This document shows positions 5,578-7,086 of a stretch of 7,086 nt of DNA, piece after piece. The DNA comes from Verrucomicrobiia bacterium (GTDB taxonomy: Bacteria; Verrucomicrobiota; Verrucomicrobiia; Limisphaerales; DTLC01), in the NCBI GenBank assembly GCA_025061935.1, contig JANWZY010000059.1:5690-12775 (forward strand), in the 5' to 3' direction. Under the pieces are notes generated by a model. The model saw only the letters and a program-made list of their open reading frames with translations, was not told where the DNA came from and made no database searches. How positions within the stretch are numbered: the stretch's first letter is position 1; every line of letters starts with the position of its first letter. The translations under genes and the position numbers were made by a program.

Positions 5578-7086
5578 ATGGCTTCGCATCATATCGAATC
5601 TGAGCCGACGGCGCGCGAGTTGCGCCTGCTGTATGAAGTCAGCCGGCGCCTAGATGAAAGCTTGGACCTTCAGGTGGTGCTGCCGCCCGTGCTGGAAGCG
5701 TTGGCGCGGTACATGGACATGAACTACGGCACACTCACTATTCTACATCGTGACACCGGCCAAATAATGATCGAGGCGGCACACGGATTGACCCCTGCGC
5801 AGGCGCAACGCGTGCGGTACCGCGTGGGCGAAGGTGTGACCGGGCGCGTGATCCAAACCGGCGAGCCGATCATTATCCCCCGTAAGAGCGAATCGCCGTT
5901 GGTGCTAGACCGGACTGGCCGCGGGAAGAGGCCAGATACAGCCTTCATTTGCGTGCCGATCAAGATCGGACAGGAGGTCGCCGGCGCCCTCAGTGTTGAC
6001 ACGCCGAGCAAGCCCGATGCCGAGTTGCGAAATGACGCGAGATTGCTGTGCATCGTCGCCTCGATGATTGCGCAGGCGGTGCAGTTGCGCCGCGCCGCGC
6101 TCGAGGAACAGGAACGATTAGCAGACGAGAACCGGCGCCTCCGCGGCGAGCTGCGCGAGCGGTTCCGCCCAGCGAACATGATCGGTGTCTCGCACGAGAT
6201 CCGGCAAGTGTTCGACCAGATCGCACAGGTCGCGCGGACAAACGCGACCGTGCTCATCTGCGGCGAGACGGGCACGGGTAAGGAACTAGTCGCGCAGGCG
6301 ATCCATTACAACAGCGACCGCGCCGACGGCCCGTTCGTGCGCGTACATTGCGCGGCATTGCCCGAAGCGCTTGTCGAAAGCGAGCTGTTCGGCCACGTGC
6401 GCGGCGCATTTACAGGTGCGGTCCGCGACCGGAAAGGCCGGTTCGAGCTCGCTGATGGCGGCACGCTTTTTCTTGACGAAGTAGGCGATGTGCCACCCTC
6501 GATCCAGGTCAAATTGCTCCGAGTGTTGCAGGAGCAGGAATTCGAACGTGTGGGCGATACGCGAACGATCCGGGTCAACGTGCGGGTTATTGCAGCGACG
6601 CACCGCGACCTGCCAAGCATGATCGCCACGGGCAGGTTCCGCGAAGACCTTTACTATCGGCTCAACGTGTTCCCGATTCATATCCCGCCGCTCAGGAAGC
6701 GCGTGGCCGATATCCTTCCGCTGGCCGAACATTTTCTTAATTTGTACGCGCGCCAGCACAACAAACCGGCCAGGATGTTTTCAGCCGAAGTACGGCGCAA
6801 GCTGCTCGCTTACCCATGGCCAGGGAACGTGCGCGAGCTCGAAAACACGGTCGAGCGCGCTGTGCTGATCTGCCCCGGGCAAACAATCCTGGTCGAGCAT
6901 CTACCACCCGCGTTGCAGGCTATTGAAGAGCCAGATACCGAGCCGGGTGAAGGCCTGGCTGCACAGGTCGCCGCACTCGAGCGCAGATTGATACTCGAGG
7001 CGCTGCACAACACGGGCGGAAATGTCGCAGCCGCAGCGCGCGCGCTGCGCACGACGCCGCGCATCTTGGCGTACAAGATCCGCAAG
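5578..7086 (+). CDS. Sigma-54-dependent transcriptional activator, NifA-like (GAF + AAA+ + Fis-type HTH), C-terminal end cut off
   Basis: This enhancer-binding protein uses ATP to open promoters held by sigma-54 RNA polymerase. The 503 visible residues show a GAF sensor domain at about 26-172 (start TARELRLLYEVSRRLDESL; inside, YRVGEGVTGRVI at 81-92) and a charged, probably coiled-coil linker at about 172-197. The AAA+ core has Walker A GETGTGKE at 229-236, the sigma-54 contact loop GAFTGA at 276-281, Walker B TLFLDE at 296-301, arginine fingers Arg355 and Arg361 in GRFREDLYYRL, and sensor II in PWPGNVRELEN at 413-423. The Fis-type helix-turn-helix is at about 467-503. Compared with NifA, only a handful of residues should be missing past the window edge. 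The domain order and N-terminal wording are very close to NifA, but no nitrogen-fixation gene is present, so a general regulator role is equally possible. There is no phosphoacceptor receiver domain; control is presumably by ligand or redox state at GAF. The ATG at 5578 has no Shine-Dalgarno. Confidence 0.94.
   Translation, partial: MASHHIESEPTARELRLLYEVSRRLDESLDLQVVLPPVLEALARYMDMNYGTLTILHRDTGQIMIEAAHGLTPAQAQRVRYRVGEGVTGRVIQTGEPIIIPRKSESPLVLDRTGRGKRPDTAFICVPIKIGQEVAGALSVDTPSKPDAELRNDARLLCIVASMIAQAVQLRRAALEEQERLADENRRLRGELRERFRPANMIGVSHEIRQVFDQIAQVARTNATVLICGETGTGKELVAQAIHYNSDRADGPFVRVHCAALPEALVESELFGHVRGAFTGAVRDRKGRFELADGGTLFLDEVGDVPPSIQVKLLRVLQEQEFERVGDTRTIRVNVRVIAATHRDLPSMIATGRFREDLYYRLNVFPIHIPPLRKRVADILPLAEHFLNLYARQHNKPARMFSAEVRRKLLAYPWPGNVRELENTVERAVLICPGQTILVEHLPPALQAIEEPDTEPGEGLAAQVAALERRLILEALHNTGGNVAAAARALRTTPRILAYKIRK

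Noticed and set aside
6286..6759. 157-codon open frame on the minus strand inside the activator gene
   Set aside because: It is a frame shadow of the AAA+ coding strand, whose motifs are all intact; its own translation shows no recognisable domain.
1..7086. Mobile element, CRISPR array, tRNA gene or defence system
   Set aside because: No regular spaced repeats, transposase or integrase motifs, tRNA cloverleaf or terminal inverted repeats were found by reading both strands; all large frames are housekeeping or regulatory genes.

Overview
The window is a GC-rich stretch (about 60% G+C by eye) of ordinary bacterial chromosome. It holds six protein genes, four complete and two cut by the window edges. 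I see no tRNA or rRNA gene, insertion sequence, phage gene, CRISPR array or toxin-antitoxin pair. The style of AccD (an IPEGLWTKCPKC zinc finger and MDFGFLGGSMGSVVGEK), the GldA-like ABC ATPase with its PEHNPLY segment, the DUF2851 protein and the NifA-like GAF/sigma-54 activator together suggest the PVC group, most likely Verrucomicrobia of the Pedosphaera/Limisphaera type. That placement is inferred from protein style and has not been searched.

Layout. Left block, minus strand: a secreted HtrA/DegP-type serine protease (525-1907), then 69 bp further on an ABC transporter ATPase (455 to beyond base 1). Right block, plus strand: a DUF2851 protein (about 2045-3490), accD (3609-4565), rsmI (4701-5453) and a NifA-like sigma-54 activator (5578 to beyond 7086). 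The two blocks diverge from a short control region at about 1908-2044. Every gap between genes is under 140 bp, so no long stretch lacks a gene.

Function. The genes do not form an obvious single pathway. HtrA is envelope protein quality control. The ABC ATPase would power an ABC-2 type exporter whose permease should lie beyond the left edge. AccD is half of the acetyl-CoA carboxylase carboxyltransferase for fatty-acid synthesis. RsmI methylates 16S rRNA. The last gene is a complete sigma-54 activator apart from its final residues, with no visible target promoter in the window.

The most useful non-coding observation is a repeated pattern. Four genes lack a recognisable Shine-Dalgarno sequence and have a TATAAT-like hexamer only 11-17 bp before the ATG, which points to very short or nearly absent leaders. 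Other points worth checking are nested repeats before accD, a short RsmI with a Cys-Ala-Gly repeat tail, and a DUF2851 gene with no possible ATG start. I did not find convincing evidence of a new biological system here.
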